A stretch of 64,000 nucleotides of DNA from assembly GCA_963668605.1 (NCBI GenBank), contig OY764903.1:2790001-2854000 (forward strand), in the 5' to 3' direction. A program made the position numbers and the translations under genes. The DNA is from G963668605 sp963668605 (lineage in GTDB: Bacteria > Acidobacteriota > Terriglobia > Bryobacterales > Bryobacteraceae). Below the pieces are notes generated by a model. That model saw only the letters and a program-made list of their open reading frames with translations, was not told the origin of the DNA and ran no database searches. Position 1 is the stretch's first letter. Each line of letters starts with the position of its first letter. Positions 32,346 through 42,017 of this stretch are shown here, piece after piece.

Positions 32346-33092
32346 TCACCGCGCCATCAGCGCGAACACGCCCCAGCCCAGGTATTCACGCGTGTACGCG
32401 GCGTAGCGTTTGGGTTCCGAGGTCAGTTCGGCTCGAACATCTTTCGCGAAGTCGTCGTCGGGATTCGCTTCGAGCCATCGGCGCATGGTGATCCACTTGG
32501 CCGCCTCGTACCTGTCCCAGCCGTCTTGGTCTGCCAGAACCATTTCCACGACGTCGTAGTCGAGGTCGCCGAAAGACGCGAGAAGTTCTGGAAGCATGAG
32601 AAATTCGGAGATCGAACCGGCGCGGCATCCCTTGGCGACCTCTTCGGTCGGCGGCAATTGCAGCCAGTACGGCTCGCCGATGAGAATGATCCCTCCGGTG
32701 CGGAGGCTCTCCGCCAGAAGCTCGATGGTGCCGACGACTCCCCCACCGATCCACGTGGCACCGAGACAAGCTGCCACACCGACCTTTTCGTCGGCGACGT
32801 AGCCGGCAGCGTCTCCGTGGATGAACTTGACTCGATCGGCGACGCCGAGTTCTTCAGCGCGGAGTTTCGCTTGCTCGGTGAACAACTGGCTCATGTCGAT
32901 ACCGGTGCCGCTGATTCCGTAATCGCGTGCCCAGGTGCACAGCATCTCGCCCGAACCGCTGCCGAGGTCGAGCACACGGGTCCCCGGTTCCAGGCGCAAC
33001 GCCGCTCCGAGAGTGGAGAGCTTTTCGGGTGTGAACGGGTTATGGATGCGGTGAGCACTTTCGGTGACGTTGAAGATCCGTGGGATGTCCAC
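32346..33092 (-). CDS. Class I SAM-dependent methyltransferase
   Basis: The 248-residue protein reads from a GTG start. Motif I VLDLGSGSGEML (residues about 40-51) binds S-adenosylmethionine. GTGIDMSQ gives the acidic residue of strand 2, VKFIHGDAAGY motif II, and GGIILIGEPYW motif III. The C-terminal cap is helical. The substrate is not predictable; small-molecule methyltransferases of this build are common. It stands alone between IS copy 2 and the dnaE2 operon. A 10-bp palindrome TACTATAGTA lies about 40 bp upstream. Confidence 0.85.
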   Translation of the reverse strand: MDIPRIFNVTESAHRIHNPFTPEKLSTLGAALRLEPGTRVLDLGSGSGEMLCTWARDYGISGTGIDMSQLFTEQAKLRAEELGVADRVKFIHGDAAGYVADEKVGVAACLGATWIGGGVVGTIELLAESLRTGGIILIGEPYWLQLPPTEEVAKGCRAGSISEFLMLPELLASFGDLDYDVVEMVLADQDGWDRYEAAKWITMRRWLEANPDDDFAKDVRAELTSEPKRYAAYTREYLGWGVFALMAR

Positions 33093-33497
33093 TGCAGAAA
33101 CGCCTCACGTGTGAATGGATTCGGTACGCTACTATAGTACGCAATTGTGCTGGCGTGTAGATCTCACACGACCGGCGATTGCCCTGCCCACCGACCTAAT
33201 GCGCTGGACAACCACTGTCTGACGCTTGAAGCCTGTCGGCGCCTGAATCTCGGCACGCGCACGGCTTGTCGGGACGCGGGCGAGAAATCGACACAGGCTT
33301 TCGTATCGCGCCTCGATCCGCAATTGCGGTTTCTTCGCAACTACGGCACATCCGGCCCTTCACGGACCACTGCCGAGACGCATCGTGCGTGTGCCCCTTT
33401 GAAGACCGTGTGCGGCTGGGCATCAAATCACTGACGACATTCGAGGTCATCTCCGGCATCTTGCACGAGGAATGTTTGGCGCTCAATGTGTGAGCGG
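33093..33497. other. Intergenic stretch without a recognised gene
   Basis: Open frames on both strands here show no motif or ribosome site. The palindrome TACTATAGTA at about 33129-33138 lies in the region where the methyltransferase promoter is expected. The remainder may be old gene debris. Confidence 0.4.
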
Positions 33498-36400
33498 TTA
33501 GTGAAAGTCCCGACTGCGCACAGCCAGCGTGGTGGCTCCCGCGTTCAACTTGCCGAGATCCTTGGTCCAATCCCATACCTGGTTGGCGACGACATGTAGA
33601 ACTTGCCCTTCGCGTTGCACGACGCCCTGGCAGCCGACCAGGTGCGCGCTGTGAACCGCACGGCGGCAGCGTTCTTTGACGTGCCCCCAGATGATCAGAT
33701 TGATGACGCCGGTTTCATCTTCCAGGGTCATGAAGACGGTGTTCTTCGCTGTCATTGGCTGCTGCCGGCACAGCACCAGTCCGGCTGCGATGACCACTCG
33801 GCCATTGGGTGTGCGCCCCAGTTGCTCCGCGGTGATGACGCGCCGCGCCTGCAAGGCGGGCCGCAAGAAAGTGAGGGGATGCTCGCGCAGCGTGAGTCCT
33901 GTCGCCTGGTAGTCGCTGACTACTTCCTGGCTGGACGTCGTGAGCGGCAACTCCGCATCCGGCTCCTCAAACAGGTCCGCATCGGAGTGTTGGAGCAACG
34001 GTGGCATGCGGCCGCCCAGTGCGCTCGCCTTCCACAGCGACTGCCGCCGCGTGAGCAGCATCGATCCGAAAGCGTCGGCCTGCGCCAGGCGGTCGAGCAC
34101 CGCGCGCCCGCATCCGGTACGCCGAGCAATTTCGCTGGGAGAATGGTAGCCTGCACCGCGCGCCGCCACCACCGCCTGTGCCTCGCGGTCAGCCAGTCCC
34201 GCCGCCATTCGCAATCCCAGCCGCACGGTGTGGAGCGGCGTACCTTCCACCGCTTCGAGCGTGCAATCCCACTCGCTCTTATTTACGTCAATTGGGCGGA
34301 TCTCAACGCCGTGCCGCCGTGCATCCTGCACTAGTTGCGCCGGCGCATAGAAACCCATCGGCTGGCTGTTTAGCAACGCGGCGCAGAACACATCGGGGTA
34401 GTGGCACTTCAACCACCCCGAGACATAAACAAGATTGGCGAAGGAGATGGCGTGGGCTTCGGGAAAACCGTATGTGCCGAAACCTTCAATCTGGCCGAAG
34501 CAACGCTCGGCAAACTCCTGCGGGTAGCCGTTGTGCAACATGCCGCTGACGAACCGTTCGCGAAACGTGGCGATGGTGCCGACATGGCGGAAGGTGGCGA
34601 GCGAGCGGCGCAACTGATCCGCTTCGGTCGGAGTGAACCCCGCGCCAATGATGGCGATCTGCATCGCCTGTTCCTGGAACAGCGGCACGCCGAGCGTTTT
34701 CTTGAGCACAACTTCCAGCGCTTTGCTGGGATAAACAACCGGCTCTTTGCCTTCGCGCCGGCGCAGATACGGATGCACCATGTCGCCTTGGATCGGGCCC
34801 GGCCGCACGATCGCCACCTCGATCACCAGATCGTAAAACTCCTTCGGCTTGAGCCGCGGCAACATGCTCTGCTGCGCGCGGCTCTCCACCTGGAAAACGC
34901 CCATGGAATCGGCCCGTTGCAGCATCTCGTAGACCGCCGCGTCTTCATGCGGAACCGTAGCCAGCGTGAGTTTGCGGCCGTAATGCCGTTCGAGCAACGC
35001 GAACGCGCGCCGGATGGCGGACAGCATGCCAAGCGCGAGGATGTCCACCTTCATCATGCCCAGTTCATCCAGATCGTTCTTCTCCCACTGGATCACGGTG
35101 CGGTCTTCCATCGTGGCGTTTTCAATGGGAACGAGTTCATCGAGGCGGCTCCGCGACATGACGAATCCGCCGACGTGCTGCGACAAGTGGCGCGGGAAAC
35201 CAACCAGCATCCTGGTGAGATACCGCGTCTGGCGCAGACGCCGGTCAGTGGGATCGAGTCCGGCTTCGCGCACACACTTTTCCTCGACGCCCACGTTGCT
35301 CCAGCCCCACACCGACCCGGCCAGAGCACTGGTGACGTCGTCGGAAAGCCCGAGCACCTTGCCCACTTCGCGGACCGCGCGGCGCGTGCGGTAGTGGACA
35401 ACCGTGGCGGTCAGTCCCGCACGGTCCCGGCCGTACTTTTCGTAGATGTGCTGGATGACTTCCTCGCGGCGTTCATGTTCAAAATCAACGTCGATATCCG
35501 GCGGCTCGTCGCGCGCCGCCGAAATGAAGCGCTCGAACAGCAGTCCGCGCGCCACTGGGTCCACCTGCGTGATGCCCAGGCAATAGCAGATCACCGAATT
35601 GGCCGCCGAGCCGCGCCCCTGGTGCAGAATCCCCTTCTCGGTGGCGAACGTCACGATCTCGTGGACGGTGAGGAAGTACGGCGCATACTCGCGCTCTTGG
35701 ACCAGTTTCAACTCGTGCCGGATCTGCTTGCTGACAGCCTCAGGAATGCCATTGGGAAAACGCCAGGCCGCACCAGCCCACGTGCGCTGCTCCAGGTCTT
35801 GAAAGGCCGACATGCCCGGATTGACAATTTCCTCGGGATACTCGTAACGCAGCTCATCGAGCGAGAAGCGGCAGGCATCGGCGATTTCGAGCGTGGCCGC
35901 GAGCGCTTCCGGCCAGGCCGCGAAAAGCTCGTGCACCTGGCGCGGCGATTTCAAGTCACGCTCCGTGTTGGCCTGCAAGCGGAAGCCGGCCGTTTCAAGC
36001 GTGCAGCCTTCGCGAATGCAGGTGAGTACGTCCTGCAGCGGCTTGCGTTCGTGTGCGTGGTAGAGCACGTCGTTGGTCGCGACCGTGGGCACGCCGATGG
36101 AACGCGCGAAGTCGGCGACGGTTTGTATCCAGTGCTTGTCGTCGCCCCGGCAGGAATGCGTCAGCGCCAGATGAAGTTGCTTCGGGAACAGCGCGGCGCA
36201 AGCGCGTATGTGCGCCATCGCCGTATCACTTAACACTGCGGGAAAAGGCAGGATGAAGCGCTGCCCACCGGCGTGCTCGGCCACATCTGCCAAGCTCAGT
36301 TCGCATTGGCCCTTCCCGGCGCGGCGCTTGCCGAGCGTCAACAGCCGCGTCAAACGCCCGTAGGCAGCGCGATCAGTCGGATAGCACAGCAGGCCTTCGC

Positions 36401-36635
36401 CGTTTGTAAGATCGAGCCGGCAACCGACGATGAAGCGCGTGCGTGCCGTGGGTGTCTTCTTCAGGAAGGTGTGCGCCAGCACGATGCCGGAGAGCGTATT
36501 GCGATCCGTCAGCGCGATGGCCGTGAGGCCGGCTTCTGCCGCCGCCTTCATTAGTTCCTGCGGATGCGAAGCGCCGCGCAGGAAGCTAAAGTTCGACGAG
36601 ACCTGCAATTCGGCGTAGCTATACGACGCATTCAT
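33498..36635 (-). CDS. dnaE2: Error-prone DNA polymerase III alpha subunit DnaE2 (ImuC)
   Basis: With the ATG at 36635 the protein has 1045 residues, the usual size for DnaE2. The N-terminal PHP domain begins YAELQVSSNFSFLRGASHP. The palm carries the acidic motif PPDIDVDFEHERREE. Helix-hairpin-helix and OB-fold parts follow near the end (MTLEDETGVINLIIW). DnaE2 performs translesion synthesis together with ImuA and ImuB after DNA damage. The ATG overlaps the imuB stop as ATGA (36632-36635), indicating translational coupling. A longer start at 36701 inside imuB is possible but unlikely. Confidence 0.96.
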   Translation of the reverse strand: MNASYSYAELQVSSNFSFLRGASHPQELMKAAAEAGLTAIALTDRNTLSGIVLAHTFLKKTPTARTRFIVGCRLDLTNGEGLLCYPTDRAAYGRLTRLLTLGKRRAGKGQCELSLADVAEHAGGQRFILPFPAVLSDTAMAHIRACAALFPKQLHLALTHSCRGDDKHWIQTVADFARSIGVPTVATNDVLYHAHERKPLQDVLTCIREGCTLETAGFRLQANTERDLKSPRQVHELFAAWPEALAATLEIADACRFSLDELRYEYPEEIVNPGMSAFQDLEQRTWAGAAWRFPNGIPEAVSKQIRHELKLVQEREYAPYFLTVHEIVTFATEKGILHQGRGSAANSVICYCLGITQVDPVARGLLFERFISAARDEPPDIDVDFEHERREEVIQHIYEKYGRDRAGLTATVVHYRTRRAVREVGKVLGLSDDVTSALAGSVWGWSNVGVEEKCVREAGLDPTDRRLRQTRYLTRMLVGFPRHLSQHVGGFVMSRSRLDELVPIENATMEDRTVIQWEKNDLDELGMMKVDILALGMLSAIRRAFALLERHYGRKLTLATVPHEDAAVYEMLQRADSMGVFQVESRAQQSMLPRLKPKEFYDLVIEVAIVRPGPIQGDMVHPYLRRREGKEPVVYPSKALEVVLKKTLGVPLFQEQAMQIAIIGAGFTPTEADQLRRSLATFRHVGTIATFRERFVSGMLHNGYPQEFAERCFGQIEGFGTYGFPEAHAISFANLVYVSGWLKCHYPDVFCAALLNSQPMGFYAPAQLVQDARRHGVEIRPIDVNKSEWDCTLEAVEGTPLHTVRLGLRMAAGLADREAQAVVAARGAGYHSPSEIARRTGCGRAVLDRLAQADAFGSMLLTRRQSLWKASALGGRMPPLLQHSDADLFEEPDAELPLTTSSQEVVSDYQATGLTLREHPLTFLRPALQARRVITAEQLGRTPNGRVVIAAGLVLCRQQPMTAKNTVFMTLEDETGVINLIIWGHVKERCRRAVHSAHLVGCQGVVQREGQVLHVVANQVWDWTKDLGKLNAGATTLAVRSRDFH

Positions 36636-38143
36636 GGCAGTTGCCCGTGCAGATACCAACGCTCCGCGCTTCCCGTGCGAGAAGTTTCGCGGAAGATCCA
36701 AAAACGCGCACCCTGCTCGTCCTCAATGCGGTAATAGTCGCGCGTGGACCAGGCAGCACGCGGCTCGCGCCACCATTCGGGCGTGAGCCGCTCCGGTCCT
36801 TCGGCGCGCACAATGCGGTGTAGTTGCCGGCCGACGCGAATCCGCACCGGACATTTGCCGGGGACGATTTCGGCCACCTCAATGGGCTTCGGCGGTTCGA
36901 TCAAACGCACCGGGCGGATGCGATGCTCAGGCCATGCGGCATTCTGCATCGAAACGCTGGAGACCGGAACAAATTCAGTGGAAAACTCCGGCAGCAGGGA
37001 CTCTTGAATCCGGAAACGGCTCACGTTCTCGAAGCCCAACCGCAAACCGATCCGGTCCATCAGTTCATCGAATGACGAGTTCTCCTCCGCGCTTTCCCCG
37101 CACTGCGGCAACGCCATCTGCACCGGCGCGACGGTCTCTACATCGGCAGCGCGCAATGTGACGACTTCGATGCCGAAACCGGCGTCGAGCGTGCCCATCT
37201 TCTCCGAGAACAGGCGCATGAGATGCGTGATGGACCGGCCCGGTTTGGAAGTGCGCACTTGCAGGTACGCTGCGCTGCCGTCCACGCGATGGCAGGCCAG
37301 ATCGAAGCGACGTGCGCCGCGATGTTCCTTTTCGAGGCGCGTGCAGATCTCGGTGAGCAACTCCATCACGATGTACTCGACGGCAGCCGTAGTTCCAATC
37401 GGTTCGGCAAAACTGCGAGCGGCATGATATGGCACGGCTGCGCGGTATGGTGTGATCGAGTCCGCCGCGAGTCCCAATGCCTGATCGAGCCGCCGCAGTA
37501 CGTCAGGCCCGTAGCGGGTAGCCAGAGAATCTCGGGAAACCTGCCTCAGGAGACCGATCGTCGTAAGGCCGACCCGCCCGAGTTCGATGGCAATCTCAAC
37601 CGGTATGCGTAGCGCCCGTACTGGGAGAGGATCGAGGGGGGCGGTCAGCTCTTCGTGAGAAACAATCACCTGTTGGCTGAAGCGGGCCAGCGCCCACGCG
37701 GCGGCCGGCGTATCTGCAATCGCGCCGCGAACGCGGAACTTCATCTCGCGAAGTCCGGTCTGGACATCCTTGAGCAATGCTGCCTCGCCACCGAATAAGT
37801 GTGCGCAGCCGGTGATATCGAGCACGATCCCGTCGGCGCCATCGTGCGCCGCGAGCGGTGAATAACGGTTGCACCATTCGACCAGATGCTGCTTTAACCG
37901 TTCGTCCGCTTCGAAGTCACTCAACACGATGTGGAGCGTGGGCAGCAACGCGCGGGCATCGGCCAGTCGCACACCAGCCTGGACGCCCGCTTCGCGTGCC
38001 GGATCGTTCACAGCCACAATGTAGAGGTGGCCCTTTTCGTCCCACACCACTGCAAACGGAACCGTGGCGCGCTGAGGGTCTTCGCGCTCCAGGCGATCGA
38101 CCATCAACCGCGGAAAAAACAGGCACAGGAACCGCCGTTGCAC
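36632..38143 (-). CDS. imuB: ImuB, inactive Y-family polymerase homologue
   Basis: The 503-residue protein starts at GTG one base after the imuA stop. The N-terminus (RRFLCLFFPRLMVDRLERED) replaces the catalytic Asp of Y-family polymerases, and GIVLDITGCAHLFGGE replaces the Ser-Asp-Glu motif. It therefore looks catalytically dead, as in known ImuB proteins that act as a hub linking DnaE2 to the sliding clamp. The little-finger-like region lies near 230-350. The C-terminal third ends in a conserved DYYRIEDEQGARFWIFRE segment. Confidence 0.94.
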   Translation of the reverse strand: MQRRFLCLFFPRLMVDRLEREDPQRATVPFAVVWDEKGHLYIVAVNDPAREAGVQAGVRLADARALLPTLHIVLSDFEADERLKQHLVEWCNRYSPLAAHDGADGIVLDITGCAHLFGGEAALLKDVQTGLREMKFRVRGAIADTPAAAWALARFSQQVIVSHEELTAPLDPLPVRALRIPVEIAIELGRVGLTTIGLLRQVSRDSLATRYGPDVLRRLDQALGLAADSITPYRAAVPYHAARSFAEPIGTTAAVEYIVMELLTEICTRLEKEHRGARRFDLACHRVDGSAAYLQVRTSKPGRSITHLMRLFSEKMGTLDAGFGIEVVTLRAADVETVAPVQMALPQCGESAEENSSFDELMDRIGLRLGFENVSRFRIQESLLPEFSTEFVPVSSVSMQNAAWPEHRIRPVRLIEPPKPIEVAEIVPGKCPVRIRVGRQLHRIVRAEGPERLTPEWWREPRAAWSTRDYYRIEDEQGARFWIFRETSRTGSAERWYLHGQLP

Positions 38144-38144
38144 C

Positions 38145-38885
38145 TCACACCGCCAGTTTGCTTGCCGCGGCGAGCGTCACCCGTTGCAGTGGTTTGGATG
38201 GTCGCCTGAGTTCCAACCGTCCCTCTCGCCAGACTGTAGTCCATTGTGACGGCCGTCCGCCACGGCAGTAAGTGAGATCGATGGCCCAACACGGCTCGGT
38301 GAATGTTGCACCTGCCGGTGCCGTGACAGAAGTGATTTGCCAGCGCGTGATAACGGATGCGATGGTAGGTTGGGTTGCCGTGTCGGTCAGTAGAAAGCCT
38401 GTCGCGCCGCTGTCCTCGGCCGCAAGTTGCCAACGGCGGCACAGAGTCAGATCCGCAGCCTTCGCCACCGCCAACACTGCGCTCACCTGCGGGCAGCGCA
38501 AAGCTTCCAAGACGGTCCAGGCCAAGTCCAGCGAATTCCGCGCGACCACATGAATCCACCGCTCCGGCGGGACTCCGTACGGCAACAGCCCCAGCGGATG
38601 AAAGCCGGAATCGGGAGCCACGTACACCAGTTGTCCTTCCGGAACTGGAACGTGCGCGGCCAACAGGGACGCGAACGCAATACCGCTGGCCAAACCGCGA
38701 CTCCGCACTTCATGGACACAGCCCAAAGGCAGGCCATGGAACGGCAGCACCGCGTCGATCTCGCTGGAAACAGAGACCGTTCGATCGAACCGCCGTTCCA
38801 TCGAGACAAGCGGCTCCACCCGAGCGCGCAGAAGGGCCGCCCGACTCGCACCGGTCCCCTGCTCGAACGGAAACACACCCTTCAT
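38145..38885 (-). CDS. imuA: ImuA, RecA-like mutasome accessory protein
   Basis: The 246-residue RecA/SulA-like protein is first in imuA-imuB-dnaE2. The start of the fold (VLPFHGLPLGCVHEVRSRGL) corresponds to the RecA core, but the Walker A loop is degenerate. LVYVAPDSGFHPLGLLPYG and CPQVSAVLAVAKAADLTLC follow the later strands. AGGG lies 5 nt before the ATG. ImuA is required for damage-induced mutagenesis in other bacteria. A possible LexA-type site lies 20 bp upstream, and IS copy 3 begins 67 bp upstream. Confidence 0.9.
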   Translation of the reverse strand: MKGVFPFEQGTGASRAALLRARVEPLVSMERRFDRTVSVSSEIDAVLPFHGLPLGCVHEVRSRGLASGIAFASLLAAHVPVPEGQLVYVAPDSGFHPLGLLPYGVPPERWIHVVARNSLDLAWTVLEALRCPQVSAVLAVAKAADLTLCRRWQLAAEDSGATGFLLTDTATQPTIASVITRWQITSVTAPAGATFTEPCWAIDLTYCRGGRPSQWTTVWREGRLELRRPSKPLQRVTLAAASKLAV

Positions 38886-38904
38886 AGCAACCCTAGGATA
38901 TCAT

Positions 38905-38919
38905 ATTCGCTTTTTGTTC
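38905..38919 (-). promoter_or_regulatory. Possible SOS (LexA) box upstream of imuA
   Basis: Read leftward it is GAAC-N7-GAAT, one mismatch from the GAAC-N7-GAAC direct repeat known as the alphaproteobacterial LexA site. Its position, 20 bp before the imuA start, fits an operator. Whether LexA of this organism uses such a site is unknown. Confidence 0.35.
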
Positions 38920-38951
38920 GCCATGGCGTGTTGGCCAGATTGCCACCTGAC

Positions 38952-40323
38952 CGTATGGTCCGGAAACTGGATCCGGTTGAATTCGCACGGACTTTTCCGC
39001 TCCCAGGCTGATCCTGGCGATAATGAACGAACGAGATGCCGAGGACCCTGGATCCGTTCCGGTTTGTGCTGATCGCCGTGGCCGGGTGGATGAACCAACG
39101 CCAACTGCAGGTCCTTGACTTCCTGCGCGAAGAGAATCGTGTTCTAAGAGAGCAACTCGGAGACCGGCGGCTGCGACTCAACGATGATCCGCGCCGCCGA
39201 TTGGCGACCAGAGCCAAAGGATGGGGACGGAAGATTCTGCCCGAGGTGGCCACCATTGTCACGCCTGAAACCTTGCTCGCCTGGCATCGAAAACTGATTG
39301 CACAAAAATACGACGGGACTGGCAACCGCCAACCCGGGAGGCCGCACAAGGCCGCCGAGATCGAGGCGTTGGTAGTGCGCATCGCCGAAGAGAACCGGGA
39401 TTGGGACTATCGTCGCATCCAGGGCGCATTATCGAATCTGGGGCACGAACTTGCCCGCAGCACGATCGCTGACATTCTCGAACGGCACGGGATCCAGCCC
39501 GCGCCGGAGCGTAACCGGAAGACGACGTGGAAAGAGTTTCTGACACGCCTTTGGGAACTGATCGTGGCGGCCGATTTCTTCACCGTGGAGATGTGGACCC
39601 GACGACGAGGGCTGCAGCGGTTCATCGTGCTGTTCTGCATCGAGCTATCGACGCGCAAGGTTGAGATTGCGGGCATCGCACAGGTGGCAAACGGATTGTG
39701 GATGAGTCAGATCTCTAGGAATCTCACGGATGCGGAGCGGGGAATACTGACGGGGAAACGGTACCTGATTCACGACCGCGACCCGCTGTTCACTGCAGAG
39801 TTTCTGCGCATGCTTGCCGATGCTGGAGTGGAGCCGGTGAAACTGCCACCGCGATCGCCGAATCTGAATGCACACGCCGAGAGATTCGTACGCAGCATCA
39901 AGGAGTCCTGCCTGGAGCGCATGATCTTCTTCGGTGCAGGATCGTTGCGCAAAGGGATCCACGAGTTTGTGGCGCATTACTATGGCGAGCGCAACCACCA
40001 AGACCTCGGCAACCGTTTGATCATCCCGGATCAATCTCAAGCTGGTAATAGCGGAATGATCCAACGCAAGGAACGGCTTGGCGGCATGCTGAACTACTAC
40101 TTTCGACGGGCGGCCTGAATCAGCGAAATCCCGTCTCGGAGGGCGACCGTAGGTCGGTCGGCGCACGTACGCGCTCCCAAATGCCCCAAGCCCGAAGTGA
40201 GTTTTCCGGCCGTCACCGCACCGACAAGACGAACGACGCAATCCATTTTTCAGGCATACAAGTTCGTTCGTAGCCCACGCAGTCGGCCGCAAACGGCGAC
40301 CATTTGAGTTTCCGGACCAAACG
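38952..40323 (+). mobile_element. Insertion sequence, copy 3 (intact)
   Basis: The 1372-bp element has the same terminal repeats as copy 2 (CGTATGGTCCGGAAACT; reverse complement of the right end CGTTTGGTCCGGAAACT). It is almost identical to copy 2 over the transposase. Its tail (CTCCCAAATGCCCC) matches copy 1 rather than copy 2 (CTCCCCATTACCCC), a sign of exchange between copies. Inserted just upstream of imuA; no clear target duplication. Confidence 0.9.
39036..40118 (+). CDS. IS transposase, integrase-core (DDE) type, copy 3
   Basis: The 360-residue protein is one residue longer than copy 2 because of an in-frame CGA repeat (WTRRRGLQRF). The catalytic Asp, Asp and Glu are kept (ADFFTVEMW, IHDRDPLF, HAERFVRSIKE). 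Small changes against copy 2 include NRDWDYRRIQ (Gly to Asp) and LFCIELS (Phe to Cys), so activity may be reduced. Confidence 0.92.
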   Translation: MPRTLDPFRFVLIAVAGWMNQRQLQVLDFLREENRVLREQLGDRRLRLNDDPRRRLATRAKGWGRKILPEVATIVTPETLLAWHRKLIAQKYDGTGNRQPGRPHKAAEIEALVVRIAEENRDWDYRRIQGALSNLGHELARSTIADILERHGIQPAPERNRKTTWKEFLTRLWELIVAADFFTVEMWTRRRGLQRFIVLFCIELSTRKVEIAGIAQVANGLWMSQISRNLTDAERGILTGKRYLIHDRDPLFTAEFLRMLADAGVEPVKLPPRSPNLNAHAERFVRSIKESCLERMIFFGAGSLRKGIHEFVAHYYGERNHQDLGNRLIIPDQSQAGNSGMIQRKERLGGMLNYYFRRAA

Positions 40324-40347
40324 ACATCGCACGTAGCGTGCGGATGT
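40324..40347. repeat. Hairpin abutting the right end of IS copy 3
   Basis: ACATCGCACG, a TAG loop and CGTGCGGATGT form a strong inverted repeat with one bulged G. It starts at the base after the IS end. It could be a cut-down repeat element or terminator. Confidence 0.4.
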
Positions 40348-40503
40348 CCCGCACTATGCACTCCTGCGGATAAGCGTATTCGGTTTCACATTCACCAGCG
40401 CACCGCGCCACGGAAATATGTGACTCAAAATAGCCATCATCCAGCGGGTGGCGTCGTCGGCCCGGCGAGTTCGGATGGAGTTTTTGCGGAGGACAGAGTT
40501 GCC

Positions 40504-40531
40504 CTGACGGATATGTTCAATCTTCCGTCAG
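40504..40531 (-). terminator. Inverted repeat at the end of the four-gene operon
   Basis: CTGACGGA and TCCGTCAG form 8-bp perfect arms around 12 bases, overlapping the last codon and stop of the TIM-barrel gene. There is no T-run, so rho-independent termination is uncertain; the hairpin may instead protect the 3' end. Confidence 0.35.
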
Positions 40532-42015
40532 CGCACCACCTCGATCATGTGCAGTGTGAGATCGGTGTCACCGTCGATCACAATATCTGCACCATTGCTA
40601 TCGGCCGTGAATGCGGTTGATTCGATCTCAAATTCCGCTGTTTTCCATCGACCGGAACCACCCGGCTTACCTTTGAACGTCCGGCCGGCGGCATGCACTG
40701 TAAATGTTCCATTGCCTTGGTCCAGAAAGACCACTCGAAGGACGGACTTCTTACCAGTGAGACTGCGTGCGAACTCACGGTCCAGCGCGAACTTCGCTTG
40801 GTCGCCTTTCGGTAAAGTCCGCGCCCAGGCGCCGAAACGCTGGTCATCCGGCCCGATCTTCTGTTCTGGCTTCATCTCCACACCTGGCAGTCGCCGCATA
40901 AGAAAAGTGTAGTCGCCCTTCAACTGCAGGTCACCTTCGCGCAACGCCACCCACGCTCCCGGGGAAAGGGATGGGCTGGCGTGATAACCGGCATAGCGGG
41001 CGGCAAATTCGAAGGCTGCGCGGTATTCGGGCTTATCGGCATTGGCCACGTCCGCCCCATATACGCCGATCATGGAGACGCCCAGGTTCAAGTCCGATAG
41101 CAAGCGCCAGTAGTTGTACTGTTCAGGACCGTACGACCGCCGATCCTGACTTGCGCCATGTTTCCCTGTGGCGTCGGCCATCGATTCCGCGTAACAAACA
41201 GTCTTTCCAGAGCGGCAATAGTCAAGGAAGACCGGCTTGGAGCCGTCGAACATAGTGGGCATACGCGGCTCAATCTCGCTCGCGGTGGTAAAGAAGCCCA
41301 GATTGCCTGAGCCGGCCAATCGCAGTGCGTCCTGGTCGGCGGTCTTGTAGCCCGGGTTTCCTGTGCGCAGGAAGACACGGATGTCAGGATTAAAGTTGCG
41401 TATAAACGTATTTCGAATGGTTTGCCGGTAGGCCGAGGCGATCTCCTCGGTCCACGGCGGAGCCAGCGCCACGCCCGGAGGCGCGGTCCAGTTTGCCGGA
41501 TCCCGCTTATCCAGCGCGACGACCATGAATTCCGTTCCGATGGCGTCGTAATTCAGACGCACCCCGATTACGCTGGAACGGTAAGGAGACGACTTCACCT
41601 CCCGGGCGAAGGCGGCAATCAGGTCGGTATACAGCTTCGCGTAGGCAGGATGCCAGTATTGGAGCGTTCCGCGCTTGTCCTGCTCTCTACCAAGCGCATT
41701 CTTGGTGAAAGGCACCGTGCTGAACAAGAACTGCGGTTGACGGTTGGCGTTCAACTGCACGGTAGTCTTGCGCCCCGAACGGGCAACCTGCTCCAACTGG
41801 CTGTGCAACTGGCTGAAGTCATAGCGATCCGCCGCGGGTTGTACCTGTTCCCACTGCAGGACCACCTGGCCTCCCTTGAAGAGTTGATCGGCAATCCCGG
41901 GTTTCGTCCAGATCGCGTATAATCCGCGGTCTGGATCCGGGACAACTTCGCTTCGCGCTGCGGATGGCAGCAATGGCATTAACGAGATCAGGGCGAGAAG
42001 ATGGGTATGGTGCAT
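40528..42015 (-). CDS. Exported TIM-barrel protein, glycoside hydrolase-like
   Basis: The 495-residue protein has a signal peptide (LLALISLMPLLPSAARS). WEQVQPAADRYDFSQLHSQL and GVRLNYDAIGTEFM are typical of TIM-barrel glycosidases of the GH42 or related type (reading along W-x-x-V-x-P, then the barrel). A small beta domain forms the C-terminus (FTVHAAGRTFKGKPGG). The catalytic glutamates are not certain: E in IGTEFM and a later E in ASEIEPR are candidates. It is last in the TonB receptor, sulfatase, oxidoreductase operon, 2 nt after the oxidoreductase stop, which supports a role in glycan breakdown. Family not assigned. Confidence 0.7.
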   Translation of the reverse strand: MHHTHLLALISLMPLLPSAARSEVVPDPDRGLYAIWTKPGIADQLFKGGQVVLQWEQVQPAADRYDFSQLHSQLEQVARSGRKTTVQLNANRQPQFLFSTVPFTKNALGREQDKRGTLQYWHPAYAKLYTDLIAAFAREVKSSPYRSSVIGVRLNYDAIGTEFMVVALDKRDPANWTAPPGVALAPPWTEEIASAYRQTIRNTFIRNFNPDIRVFLRTGNPGYKTADQDALRLAGSGNLGFFTTASEIEPRMPTMFDGSKPVFLDYCRSGKTVCYAESMADATGKHGASQDRRSYGPEQYNYWRLLSDLNLGVSMIGVYGADVANADKPEYRAAFEFAARYAGYHASPSLSPGAWVALREGDLQLKGDYTFLMRRLPGVEMKPEQKIGPDDQRFGAWARTLPKGDQAKFALDREFARSLTGKKSVLRVVFLDQGNGTFTVHAAGRTFKGKPGGSGRWKTAEFEIESTAFTADSNGADIVIDGDTDLTLHMIEVVR

Positions 42016-42017
42016 GG

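Noticed and set aside
33129..33138. TACTATAGTA palindrome as a defined operator
   Set aside because: Ten AT-rich bases can arise by chance at a promoter; no second copy or matching regulator was found.
34401..36233. 610-codon plus-strand frame opposite dnaE2
   Set aside because: dnaE2 on the minus strand is certain from domain motifs and operon context.
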